Shown here: positions 32,551 through 41,076 of the stretch, one piece after another
Layout of the letters: the number at the start of each line of letters is the position of its first letter
How positions within the stretch are numbered: position 1 is the first letter of the stretch
Program-made: the position numbers and the translations under genes
The notes under the pieces: model-generated
The model's database searches: none
What the model saw: only the letters and a program-made list of their open reading frames with translations
Told to the model about the DNA's origin: nothing
Assembly (NCBI RefSeq): GCF_000429405.1
Contig: NZ_AUBU01000001.1
Span: 62,001 to 126,000, forward strand
Length of the DNA: 64,000 nucleotides
Source of the DNA: Algoriphagus marincola DSM 16067
GTDB taxonomy: Bacteria; Bacteroidota; Bacteroidia; Cytophagales; Cyclobacteriaceae
Direction: 5' to 3'

Positions 32551-34992
32551 TTAGAAAGGGTAACCGATCCCAAAATTGAATACGGTCTGCCCTCTGACCC
32601 CAAAAGGTCGTCTGAATGAAATATTGTCTAAAACCCAACGCTCTCCTTCAGGCTGAGCGGGGTCAATTGCTTTCGTAGCAAGGTCCAATCGGATAATCAG
32701 GAAATCAAAATCCATCCGGAGTCCAATGCCTGAACCTACTGCCAGTTCTTTGTAAAATCGATCGAAACGGAAGTCGGCTCCCGGTCTAGTTTGATCCACT
32801 CCGATGACCCAGGAGTTTCCGATGTCCAAAAATAAAGCCATGTCGAAATAGCTGAATAAATTTCTCCGGTATTCCAGCATGGATTCGATGATCATTTCTG
32901 CTGGCTCTTCAAAAGGGTAATCATACTCGCCTTCTGGACCTCTTCGAGGGTTTGAGCTACCAGGGCCAAGTCGTCTGGCTTGCCAAGCCCGGATACTAGT
33001 TCCACCTCCCGCAAAGAAATATTTTTCGTAAGGAAGAATCCCATTACTGACACCATATGGTTGGGCTATTCCAAAATTTAGCCGGTAGGCCAATGTTTGT
33101 TTTTCGTCCAAAGGATAGTACCTTCTGAAGTCTGCCTGTAACTTCAACCACTGGAAATTAGCGATTTCGGTTTCCTCACTGTTCGTCGGTATATCCCGAA
33201 AATTTAGCAGCGTACCGCCACTTTCTACAAAAAGTCTAAGCATGGAGGAGGGACGGTTCCTGAAGTTTCCATAGCTATTGAAATTAATAATAGACTGGCC
33301 TGAAATACTGCTGATGTAGGAAGGTAAAAATGACCAAATCAGATTGTTTCCTTGATTGGCAAGGTCTAGCAGGATTTCTCCAAACTCTGGAGTGATGGCA
33401 GGCGTCTGAATGTAGTTTAGATCGGCTACATTCACGGTGAACTGCTGCCGATTATTCAGCGTAGCCCATGTGTAGGCGAGTTTTCCGTTGAAACTGGTTC
33501 GTGTATACTCAGGCCGGTTGGTATAATTATAACCAATCTGAACTCGGGTGTTTGGGTTATATCGTCCGAATTTCCTCAAGCTCGATGGGTAAAATGGGAC
33601 TAAAAACCGAGGGAAAATCACTGAAGAAGAGATGCCCAGTTCCCGACTTTGATAAACTCCTTGATTTGTGGCTGATGCCACTCCTTCCAAACCTGCTCTG
33701 AAATTGAATTCGAGGATTTCTCCACCTCTGAAAAAGTTTCTGTTTCGAAGGGAAGTACTGAAAAATGGCCCCGGTAGCTGCTCTGTAATGCTTAGACCTA
33801 CCTGATTGGTTAATTGATATTTTTCTGCTGGCTGAGTGAATATGTTAGCAGTCAGTGAGTTGCCTAAGGTGTCAAAGGTGATGTTGACAAAGCGAAATAG
33901 GTCAAGATTGCTGAGCTGTTTTTGACTCTCGATGACCATATTTCTTTGGTAGGTACTCCCTTTTTCAAACAGGACTCTTGAATCAAGAATCTTTTCAGAA
34001 TACCTGTCTCGATAAAAAGAAAAGTCAATTCCATTGTACTCTACATTCACCTGTTGGTCAGCAAATTCATTGGATGGTGGGTTGACGCGAAAGTTGATTT
34101 CATCCAAGGAATAGACTATATGTTTTTCAGCAAAGGTTGGTTTTTGGATCTCCTGACTGATTTTAACGGTTTTTGCGACGGTATCCATGTAGACCAGGTA
34201 TTCTAGATAGGTCTTGGTAAACATGTAGAAACCATTGTTTTTCAGGAGCTCTTCTACTCGGTTTCTCTCTGCAGTAATGTCATCCTGAGCATAAGCTTTG
34301 CCTGTTTTTAGAAGGCTTCTTTGCTTTGATTGATTGAGTAGTTTGATTATTTCTTCGTTGTCTGTCCGGGTGTAGACAGAGTCGATCAGGTAGAGTGGCC
34401 CTTCCTCAATTTCATAAGTGACATAGGCTTTTTTCTTTTTGGTCTTTACCTCAAAATCCACCTTTGATTCAAAGAAACCATTGTTGTTAAGGTAACCAGA
34501 AAGATTTTGGGTCGTGTTTTTGATAGTGGTGGAATCCAAGCGCGTCACTGGATTGCCGGTTCGCATCAGTCCATTCCCATATTCTTCCTTGTACTTCAAA
34601 CTTTCAATTCGGCCAGAGACTTTTTCGATACGTTTTTCTTCTTTTCGGCTTAAAGAGTCAACCTCCTCTTTTTCTTCTAAAGACTGGAGTTCGGCCTCAA
34701 AGTTTTTTCTTTTTTCTGCCACTTTGCTACTGTCGAAAAACGAACGGCCAATTCGATAAATGGATACGCCCGGAGAAACATTCAGAAGAGGAATGCGAAA
34801 GTTCGTTTCAGGCTGAAGGAGAGCAGACAATCGTTCTTCATCGGCTTTTTCGATGCCTTTTAGCTCATTCTCAAAAAGCGCATATTCATTCTCTTGAAGA
34901 TTTTTGGTGAGTGAGCATCCAAATGATAGTCCAAGCAGCAAAAGAAAAAGTATATATTTGGAGCTCTTCAAAATGGTGTAATCAGACGACAT
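32551..34992 (-). CDS. BamA/TamA-family outer-membrane assembly protein with lipoprotein signal
   Basis: 813 residues from the ATG at 34992. A hydrophobic signal ends in LSFGC, so the N-terminus is probably lipidated, unlike classical BamA. Residues ~40-390 are POTRA-like (LYLIDSVYTRTDNEEI, KGSTYQRNMVIESQKQLSNLDLFRFV), and the rest is a beta barrel ending in Phe (FGIGYPF), with the family RNFFRGGE and RAWQARRLGPGS segments. It likely inserts outer-membrane proteins or passes proteins across. The start codon overlaps the divergent methyltransferase start; a TTG at 34971 (M-K-S-S-K-Y) is an alternative. It heads an operon with hemF and PAP2. Confidence 0.83.
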   Translation of the reverse strand: MSSDYTILKSSKYILFLLLLGLSFGCSLTKNLQENEYALFENELKGIEKADEERLSALLQPETNFRIPLLNVSPGVSIYRIGRSFFDSSKVAEKRKNFEAELQSLEEKEEVDSLSRKEEKRIEKVSGRIESLKYKEEYGNGLMRTGNPVTRLDSTTIKNTTQNLSGYLNNNGFFESKVDFEVKTKKKKAYVTYEIEEGPLYLIDSVYTRTDNEEIIKLLNQSKQRSLLKTGKAYAQDDITAERNRVEELLKNNGFYMFTKTYLEYLVYMDTVAKTVKISQEIQKPTFAEKHIVYSLDEINFRVNPPSNEFADQQVNVEYNGIDFSFYRDRYSEKILDSRVLFEKGSTYQRNMVIESQKQLSNLDLFRFVNITFDTLGNSLTANIFTQPAEKYQLTNQVGLSITEQLPGPFFSTSLRNRNFFRGGEILEFNFRAGLEGVASATNQGVYQSRELGISSSVIFPRFLVPFYPSSLRKFGRYNPNTRVQIGYNYTNRPEYTRTSFNGKLAYTWATLNNRQQFTVNVADLNYIQTPAITPEFGEILLDLANQGNNLIWSFLPSYISSISGQSIINFNSYGNFRNRPSSMLRLFVESGGTLLNFRDIPTNSEETEIANFQWLKLQADFRRYYPLDEKQTLAYRLNFGIAQPYGVSNGILPYEKYFFAGGGTSIRAWQARRLGPGSSNPRRGPEGEYDYPFEEPAEMIIESMLEYRRNLFSYFDMALFLDIGNSWVIGVDQTRPGADFRFDRFYKELAVGSGIGLRMDFDFLIIRLDLATKAIDPAQPEGERWVLDNISFRRPFGVRGQTVFNFGIGYPF
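34953..34960 (+). promoter_or_regulatory. -7 box of the SpoU methyltransferase gene
   Basis: TATATTTG matches TAnnTTTG, about 30 nt before the ATG at 34991 and inside the divergent OMP gene. No good -33 TTTG was found. For the opposite strand a TATTTTTG lies at 35006-34999, inside the methyltransferase gene. Confidence 0.45.
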
Positions 34993-35743
34993 GCTAAGCA
35001 AAAATACAATTAAGTTTTTTAAATCCTTACATCAAAAGAAATACCGAATTGCCCATCAGCAGTTCTTTGTGGAGGGCAGAAAAAGCGTTTTGGAGCTATT
35101 GGAATCCTCCTTTGTGACCGATTGTGTTTATGCAACTCATGAATTCTTGGACACCTATGGAGAACGGCTCCGCCAAGCTAAGGTATCCTTTGAGCTAGCT
35201 ACCCCTGCACAACTCGAAAGTATGGGCCAGTATCAGAGTAATGACTCGGCGATCGCTTTGGTCCGAATGAAAGAAAATCAATTGCCGGAAATCCAATCCT
35301 CAGATTGGGTTCTGGCTTTAGACGATGTACGGGATCCGGGAAATTTGGGTACGATCATCCGCATCGCTGATTGGTATGGAATCAAAAATTTACTCTTTTC
35401 CAAACAAACGGCCGATTTCTATAATCCTAAAGTGATACAATCAACGATGGGTTCCTTCACAAGGGTTAATTTTTACTACTGTGATTTAGCAGAAGTTTTG
35501 TCAGCGTTGAATTTACCCGTCTATGGAGCATTTATGGATGGAGAAAATGTCCATTCCATCCAATCTTTCGCATCCGGAGTTATATTGATGGGGAATGAAT
35601 CAAATGGAGTTTCTCAAGAGCTGGAACCCTTTATCAGCAAAAAACTAGCTATTCCCGCCTTCGGTCAAGCTGAATCACTCAATGTAGCGGTTGCCACAGC
35701 TATTCTTTGTGACAACCTCAAAAGAATTAGCTCCTGGAAATGA
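34991..35743 (+). CDS. TrmH/SpoU-family RNA 2'-O-methyltransferase
   Basis: 250 residues. The N-terminal substrate-binding domain begins M-L-S-K-N-T-I-K-F with FVEGRKSVLELL, and the SPOUT knot contains LDDVRDPGNLGTIIRIADWYG, MGNESNGVS and the Asn-rich SLNVAVATAI motif III. It methylates rRNA or tRNA ribose with S-adenosylmethionine. Its ATG overlaps the divergent OMP start at 34990-34993 and its stop overlaps the next gene by 4 nt. Confidence 0.9.
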   Translation: MLSKNTIKFFKSLHQKKYRIAHQQFFVEGRKSVLELLESSFVTDCVYATHEFLDTYGERLRQAKVSFELATPAQLESMGQYQSNDSAIALVRMKENQLPEIQSSDWVLALDDVRDPGNLGTIIRIADWYGIKNLLFSKQTADFYNPKVIQSTMGSFTRVNFYYCDLAEVLSALNLPVYGAFMDGENVHSIQSFASGVILMGNESNGVSQELEPFISKKLAIPAFGQAESLNVAVATAILCDNLKRISSWK

Positions 35744-36732
35744 AAAAAGTCAAAAAGCTGCTCCAGAAAGTCGGATTCAATAACTTTTTATTGGGCTTGA
35801 TCTTAGCCATTTTTTTGGCTTGGCTTTTCCCAAAATTAGGAAGTTCAGAAGGCCCTATTCATTGGAAGCCTTGGATCAATGGCGGGATAGCATTGGTTTT
35901 TTTCTTTTATGGAGTCAAGCTAAATCCAAGGCAGTTTATGGAGGGCTTGTCAAATTGGAAATTGCATCTGACGATTCAGCTTTTCACCTTCATTGTTTTT
36001 CCCTTTTTAGTTCTGCTGATATTCAGGTGGTTGCCCTGGGTTGATCAAGATTTCGAGTTGGGTATTAGTTATTTAGCTGCTTTGCCTTCCACGGTCAGTG
36101 CCTCTGTAGTAATGGTTAATATTGCGGGTGGAAATGTTCCTGCCGCCATTTTCAATGCAAGTATTTCAGGTTTACTAGGGGTGGTAATTACCCCTGCCTG
36201 GATGGGTATTTTGGCTGAAAACCTCGGACAGGGTGAGGTGGATTTCTGGCCTACCTTTGTGGATTTGACCATTAAGGTCATCTTGCCGGTTTTTGCTGGT
36301 GTTTTATTACACGGAAAGTTATTTCCATTGATCAGATCGCATCTTAAAAGACTGAAATATCTCGATCAGGCGATTATAATGATGATTGTATTCACCGCTT
36401 TTTCAGATAGCTTTTACCAGAAAATATTTCAATCTTATTCCTGGTTAAGTCTTTTGAAAATAGCCTTTTTGATGCTTATACTTTTTCTGATGGTGCTATT
36501 GTCGATTGAGTTGGTTTCACGCCTTCTCGGTTTTTCTATCAAGGATAGGATAACAGCACTTTTTTGTGGATCCAAAAAATCCTTGGTACATGGAGTTGTT
36601 ATTGGAAAAGTTATGTTTCCAGATCCTGCTGTTTTGGGACTGGTATTACTCCCCGTGATGCTTTATCATTTCCAGCAGCTCTTGATTGGGTCATCTTTGG
36701 CGGAGTGGTTTGGAAGGAAAAACTTCCAATAA
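35740..36732 (+). CDS. Bile acid:sodium symporter (BASS/SBF-like) family protein
   Basis: 330 residues, about ten membrane spans. The conserved SBF segments are visible: YLAALPSTVSASVVMVNIAGGN (the P-S-T-V-S-A-S crossover helix) and ALFCGSKKSLVHGVVIGKVMF with KKSL. This is the YfeH-like bacterial branch, which moves organic anions with Na+. Start overlaps the methyltransferase stop (ATGA). Confidence 0.87.
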   Translation: MKKVKKLLQKVGFNNFLLGLILAIFLAWLFPKLGSSEGPIHWKPWINGGIALVFFFYGVKLNPRQFMEGLSNWKLHLTIQLFTFIVFPFLVLLIFRWLPWVDQDFELGISYLAALPSTVSASVVMVNIAGGNVPAAIFNASISGLLGVVITPAWMGILAENLGQGEVDFWPTFVDLTIKVILPVFAGVLLHGKLFPLIRSHLKRLKYLDQAIIMMIVFTAFSDSFYQKIFQSYSWLSLLKIAFLMLILFLMVLLSIELVSRLLGFSIKDRITALFCGSKKSLVHGVVIGKVMFPDPAVLGLVLLPVMLYHFQQLLIGSSLAEWFGRKNFQ

Positions 36733-36753
36733 AAAAGCCCGTTTTATCGGGCT
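36731..36753 (-). terminator. Terminator between convergent symporter and ACBP genes
   Basis: AGCCCG (36736-36741) pairs with CGGGCT (36748-36753). On the minus strand the stem is followed by six T, so it mainly ends the ACBP transcript. Confidence 0.8.
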
Positions 36754-36760
36754 CAAAATT

Positions 36761-37021
36761 TTAAATATGTTTTTCGGATAGTTTTTCGACTAGCTCCAAA
36801 TACTGACTTTCAGCTTCAGTTTTGGAAAGTCCTTTCAGGTTCAACCATGCATTGTACTTGGCAGCTGCTTTGAAGTCAAATCCTCCTGGACGTTCGGTTT
36901 CATTATCACCTTCTGTAGCCTGTTTGTAAAGGGCATATAATTTCAAAAGTTCTTCATTTGAAGGTCTAGAGGTGAATTTCTTAGTAATCGCTACTGCCTC
37001 TTCAAGTGTAGTTGGTTTCAT
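36761..37021 (-). CDS. Acyl-CoA-binding protein (ACBP)
   Basis: 86 residues, the exact size of ACBP. The four-helix signature is clear: N-E-E-L-L-K-L-Y-A-L-Y-K-Q-A-T-E-G-D, then RPGGFDFKAAAKYNAW and LKGLSKTEAESQYLELVEKL. ACBP binds long-chain acyl-CoA in the cytosol and buffers its pool. The family is mainly eukaryotic but occurs in some bacteria including Bacteroidota. It is a single gene between convergent neighbours. Confidence 0.92.
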   Translation of the reverse strand: MKPTTLEEAVAITKKFTSRPSNEELLKLYALYKQATEGDNETERPGGFDFKAAAKYNAWLNLKGLSKTEAESQYLELVEKLSEKHI

Positions 37022-37073
37022 TTATGTACTTGGATAAAATGATTTAGGATTCTAATTATCCTCAAAGATAGGG

Positions 37074-37106
37074 CATAAAAAAGGCCAACTTTTGAAGTTG
37101 GCCTTT
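37074..37106 (-). terminator. Terminator of citrate synthase gene
   Basis: AAAGGCCAACTT (37080-37091) pairs perfectly with AAGTTGGCCTTT (37095-37106), loop of 3 nt, and a TTTTAT continues on the minus strand. Confidence 0.88.
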
Positions 37107-37124
37107 GATATTGGTCAATAAAGC

Positions 37125-38411
37125 TTATCGCTTGTTCATGGAAACGTAGTCGCGCTCGTTTGCACCAACATAAACCTGACGCGGTCTTCCGATTGGCTCT
37201 CCATTCTCACGCATTTCTTTCCACTGAGCGATCCATCCTGGGAGACGACCCAAGGCAAACATCACCGTAAACATGTCGGTAGGAATACCTAGCGCTCGGT
37301 AGATGATTCCTGAGTAGAAATCTACGTTTGGATACAGCTTTCTATCGATAAAGTACTGATCATTTAGCGCAGCATATTCGAGTTCTTTTGCGATATCTAA
37401 AACTGGATCTTTAACGCCTAGCTTTTCTAGCACATCGTCAGCAGCTTTCTTGATGATTCGAGCTCGCGGATCAAAGTTTTTGTAAACGCGGTGTCCAAAG
37501 CCCATAAGACGGAAAGGATCGTTTTTATCCTTCGCCTTATCTAAATACTTTTTAGCATCTCCACCGTCGGCTTTGATCGCCTCAAGCATTTCGATCACTG
37601 ATTGGTTAGCGCCACCGTGTAGAGGTCCCCAAAGAGCATTTATTCCTGCAGAGATAGAAGCGTAAATAGATGCCTGGGAAGAACCTACAATTCGTACGGT
37701 AGAGGTAGAACAGTTTTGCTCGTGATCAGCGTGAAGGATTAGAAGTTGATCCAAAGCCTTTGCTACCACTGGGTCTACATCATACTTCTCAGCAGGAAGT
37801 GCAAACATCATTTTCAAGAAGTTGGAACAGTAATCCAAAGTATTGTCTGGATAGTTTACTGGATGTCCCATTTCATTTTTATATGCCCAAGCAGCAAAAG
37901 TTGGCATTTTCGCAATCAGCCTGATGATGCTCAAGTTTACTTCATCTTCGGATCTGTTTGGATTAAGCGACTCTGGATAAAAAGCAGAAAGTGAACAGAT
38001 CAAAGAGGATAGTACACCCATTGGATGGGCATTGGATGGGAATCCGTCCAAAATCTTTTTAATATCCTCATGCACCAATGTATGGTGAGTTACTTCACTG
38101 GAGAAAGCTTCAAATTGATCTTGAGTAGGAAGCTCACCATAGATAAGTAAGTAAGCCACTTCAAGAAAAGTAGATTTTTCGGCCAAGTCCTCGATACGAT
38201 ATCCTCTGTAGCGAAGAATACCTTTTTCCCCGTCCAAAAATGTGATGGCACTGGTAGTAGAACCGGTGTTTTTGTAACCTGGATCTAGGGTGATTAAGCC
38301 AGTTGAGCCTCGAAGCTTGGCAACGTCAATAGCAGGTTCGTTTTCGGTTCCCACTGTGACAGGAAATTCAAAATCTTGTCCGTTATAGGACAGCTTTACG
38401 GATTCAGACAT
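37125..38411 (-). CDS. gltA: Citrate synthase
   Basis: 428 residues, the usual bacterial type-II (hexameric) length. It has the N-terminal small domain (GYKNTGSTTSAITFLDGEKG), RGYRIEDLAE, the active-site His in LHADHEQNCSTSTVR, LHGGANQSVIEML, GFGHRVYKNFDPRA and a C-terminal VYVGANERDY. It condenses acetyl-CoA with oxaloacetate to open the TCA cycle. Monocistronic, with a strong terminator downstream. Confidence 0.97.
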   Translation of the reverse strand: MSESVKLSYNGQDFEFPVTVGTENEPAIDVAKLRGSTGLITLDPGYKNTGSTTSAITFLDGEKGILRYRGYRIEDLAEKSTFLEVAYLLIYGELPTQDQFEAFSSEVTHHTLVHEDIKKILDGFPSNAHPMGVLSSLICSLSAFYPESLNPNRSEDEVNLSIIRLIAKMPTFAAWAYKNEMGHPVNYPDNTLDYCSNFLKMMFALPAEKYDVDPVVAKALDQLLILHADHEQNCSTSTVRIVGSSQASIYASISAGINALWGPLHGGANQSVIEMLEAIKADGGDAKKYLDKAKDKNDPFRLMGFGHRVYKNFDPRARIIKKAADDVLEKLGVKDPVLDIAKELEYAALNDQYFIDRKLYPNVDFYSGIIYRALGIPTDMFTVMFALGRLPGWIAQWKEMRENGEPIGRPRQVYVGANERDYVSMNKR

Positions 38412-38629
38412 ATAGGTTTATTTTTGGATTACTACTTTCAAAAACTTGATAATCGCCCATAAGTTAACAAAATCCCCTATTTTATTTAGGATTATTTACA
38501 CTTGGTGTATTTTGATTGTGCTAAAGGATAAGGGCCTGTTTTGGTATTCTTCACTTGGTTGGAAGGCTTTTTTGCAAGGTGATATACGGACAGTTTTTTA
38601 TTCTGAGGTATATCTTTTTTGCCAAACGT

Positions 38630-38649
38630 AAAAAAAGCCCCGAAGGGCT
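38630..38649 (-). terminator. Terminator of the SUF-bacilliredoxin operon
   Basis: On the minus strand AGCCC-TTCG-GGGCT (a UUCG tetraloop) is followed by TTTTTT, 5 nt past the bacilliredoxin stop. Confidence 0.85.
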
Positions 38650-38653
38650 AATT

Positions 38654-39076
38654 TTAATCACAAAAATGTTCGAAAACTTCGACTAAATGGTCTCCGATCA
38701 TCTGGGCGTTTCTACCTTCGATATGGTGACGCTCAATGAAGTGTACCAATTCTCCGTCTTTGAACAAGGCCATAGCTGGAGAAGAGGGAGGGTAAGGCAA
38801 TACAATTTCTCTAATTTTATTGACGGCATCGCGATCATTTCCAGCGAAAACCGTGGCAAGTGTACTAGGCTTTTTTGCAGCCTTATCCAATGCATATCGT
38901 ACACCTGGTCTTGCAGCTCCGGCTGCACAACCACATACTGAATTGATAACCACGAAGGTGGTACCCTTATGCTCAGAGCTAAGGTGCTCGCTTACCTGAT
39001 CAGCTGTACGGAACTCTTCGAATCCGACGTCTGTCAATTCTGCACGCATCGGTGCGATTAATTCTTCTGGATACAT
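38654..39076 (-). CDS. BrxA/BrxB-family bacilliredoxin
   Basis: 140 residues matching the YphP/YqiW family: the thioredoxin-like core with the C-G-C motif in VINSVCGCAAGAARPG and the C-terminal PPSSPAMALFKDGELVHFIERH. In Firmicutes these de-bacillithiolate proteins; many Bacteroidota make bacillithiol too. It is the last gene after the SUF genes (23-nt gap), a position that fits redox protection or thiol exchange during Fe-S assembly (inference). Confidence 0.88.
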   Translation of the reverse strand: MYPEELIAPMRAELTDVGFEEFRTADQVSEHLSSEHKGTTFVVINSVCGCAAGAARPGVRYALDKAAKKPSTLATVFAGNDRDAVNKIREIVLPYPPSSPAMALFKDGELVHFIERHHIEGRNAQMIGDHLVEVFEHFCD

Positions 39077-39099
39077 ATTCTTTACTTATTATTTGAAAC

Positions 39100-39417
39100 T
39101 TACAGAAATCCTAATTCAAGTTTGGCAGCTTCTGACATCATGTCCTGTGAGTAGGGGGGATCGAAAGTCACCTCTACTTCTACATTGTTGATACCTTGAA
39201 TCTGCTGTATTTTATTCTTTACCTCAGAAGGAATAAATTCCGCCGAGGGACAATTCGGTGAGGTAAGAGTCATCAAGACATACACATTGTTGACCGGGTA
39301 CACGGTGATCTCATAGATCAAGCCTAACTCATAGACATCTACGGGTATTTCAGGGTCATAGACCTGCTTGATGGCTTGTATTACCTTTTCTTTTGTCTGT
39401 GTTTTGGTTTCCTCCAT
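39100..39417 (-). CDS. DUF59/MIP18-family Fe-S assembly protein (SufT-like)
   Basis: 105 residues. The MIP18/PaaD fold shows YDPEIPVDVYELGLIYEI, the Cys in TLTSPNCPSAEFIP and VEVTFDPPYSQDMMSEAAKLELGFL. These proteins help deliver Fe-S clusters. It lies 1 nt after sufE, inside the SUF operon, which supports that role. Confidence 0.9.
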   Translation of the reverse strand: MEETKTQTKEKVIQAIKQVYDPEIPVDVYELGLIYEITVYPVNNVYVLMTLTSPNCPSAEFIPSEVKNKIQQIQGINNVEVEVTFDPPYSQDMMSEAAKLELGFL

Positions 39418-39418
39418 G

Positions 39419-39850
39419 TTAGGCGTTCAATTTTGTTTGATACGCTAGCGCATAGCGTTTCATTTGTTGGATCATAGATGCCAGTCCATTTGAACGCTGG
39501 CTTCCGATGATACTTCCCATTCCTATTCGGTCGATAAAATTCAAATCTGCCTGAATGATTTCCTCTGGGCTGCGATTATCCAATACGCGAATCAACAGTG
39601 AAATCAATCCCTTGGTAATATCAGTGTTAGAATCAGCGAAATATCTGACCTTCCCATTCTCCTCGTCTGCGATCAACCAAACCTTGGATTGACATCCTTT
39701 GATCAAGTTCTCGTCTTTTTGTTCATCAGCTGGAAATTGAGGTAGCTTTTCACCTAACTCCATGATATAAAAAATGGTAGATTCCCGATCTTCACCGAGG
39801 ATTTCAAACTCTGATACAATTTCGTCTTGTAAGGTACTGATGCTACTCAT
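39419..39850 (-). CDS. sufE: SufE sulfur-acceptor protein
   Basis: 143 residues. Cys53 in LIKGCQSKVWL sits where E. coli SufE has its acceptor Cys51; SDTDITKGLIS-type (here SNTDITKGLISLLI) and the C-terminal RSNGLASMIQQMK complete the family pattern. It takes persulfide from SufS and passes it to SufB. Overlaps sufS by 4 nt. Confidence 0.94.
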   Translation of the reverse strand: MSSISTLQDEIVSEFEILGEDRESTIFYIMELGEKLPQFPADEQKDENLIKGCQSKVWLIADEENGKVRYFADSNTDITKGLISLLIRVLDNRSPEEIIQADLNFIDRIGMGSIIGSQRSNGLASMIQQMKRYALAYQTKLNA

Positions 39851-41070
39851 TTGTTTTTGATTCTAGCAATTTTGGCGATTCCTTCCGCCATATTTTCGAT
39901 TTCAGATTTGGTGTTGTAAACAGCAAAACTAGCCCGTACAGTTCCCTCAATTCCAAATCGATGCATCAAAGGTTGTGTACAGTGATGCCCTGTCCTCACG
40001 GCGATTCCTCTCGCATCCAGCATTTGCCCTAGGTCAAAAGGATGCATACCTTGAATATTAAAAGAAAGGACCGAAACTTTGTCCGCTGCAGTCCCTACCG
40101 GAATGAAGCCTTTTATATCTTTGGTAAGCTGATTTGCATAGCTCAGAAGATTATCTTCATGCGCTTTGATCTGCTTTTTGCCAAGGGACTGAATGAAATC
40201 CAGCGCCTGGCCAAATGCGATTACATCGGCAATATTGGGCGTCCCCGCTTCGAATTTGAAAGGGATTTCATTGTAAGTGGTCTTTTCAAAGCTGACTTCT
40301 TTGATCATTTCACCACCACCAAGGAAGGGAGGCATTTCTTCCAGAATCTCCCGCTTCCCGTACAATACGCCTAGTCCAGTAGGTCCATAAAGCTTATGAG
40401 CCGAAAAGGCTAAGAAATCACAGTCTAGTTCCTGCACATCAATTTCTAAATGCGAAGTAGACTGGGCTCCATCCAAAAGCACTTTAGCTCCAATTTCATG
40501 AGCTGACTGGATGATTTTTTTGACTGGATTGATCGTGCCTAGGGCATTGGAAGCGTGAACGATGCTGACGAGTTTTGTCTTTGGGTTAAGCAGCTTTTCA
40601 AATTCCTCAAAGACAATTTCTCCATTTTCTTGAATGGGAATCACTCGAAGTTTGGCTCCCTTTTCTTCACACAGCATCTGCCAAGGCACAATATTGGAGT
40701 GGTGCTCCATGGTGGAAATAATGATTTCGTCATCTTTTCCGATAAACTTTCTTCCAAAAGTCTGAGCGACCAAGTTGATGCTTTCGGTGGTACCCTTAGT
40801 GAAAATTACTTCAGCAGACTCTCGTGAATTGATAAAGTCCTTGACTTTTTCTCGAGTAGCCTCGTAATGGCGTGTTGCTCGATCTGCTAAGGTGTGCGCA
40901 CCTCGGTGAATATTGGAATTGTCGTGTTCGTAGTAATTCCTCAAAGCATCAAGAACTGCCTGAGGCTTTTGGGTAGTGGCTGCATTATCAAAATAAACCA
41001 AAGGCCTGCCATGTACTTCTTGGTGAAGCACAGGGAACAGGCCTCTGATTTTTTCCAAATCAAAACTCAT
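39847..41070 (-). CDS. sufS: SufS cysteine desulfurase
   Basis: 407 residues of group-II cysteine desulfurase. PLP Lys in FSAHKLYGPTG, catalytic Cys in RTGHHCTQPLM, and the N-terminal YFDNAATTQKP are all present. It releases sulfur from L-cysteine as persulfide. Sits 6 nt after sufD. Confidence 0.96.
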   Translation of the reverse strand: MSFDLEKIRGLFPVLHQEVHGRPLVYFDNAATTQKPQAVLDALRNYYEHDNSNIHRGAHTLADRATRHYEATREKVKDFINSRESAEVIFTKGTTESINLVAQTFGRKFIGKDDEIIISTMEHHSNIVPWQMLCEEKGAKLRVIPIQENGEIVFEEFEKLLNPKTKLVSIVHASNALGTINPVKKIIQSAHEIGAKVLLDGAQSTSHLEIDVQELDCDFLAFSAHKLYGPTGLGVLYGKREILEEMPPFLGGGEMIKEVSFEKTTYNEIPFKFEAGTPNIADVIAFGQALDFIQSLGKKQIKAHEDNLLSYANQLTKDIKGFIPVGTAADKVSVLSFNIQGMHPFDLGQMLDARGIAVRTGHHCTQPLMHRFGIEGTVRASFAVYNTKSEIENMAEGIAKIARIKNK

Positions 41071-41076
41071 GTATTG

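Noticed and set aside
38446..38631. 61-codon open frame between citrate synthase and the SUF operon
   Set aside because: Starts in the citrate synthase leader and ends at the terminator; no ribosome site, no hydrophobic or domain pattern that looks real.
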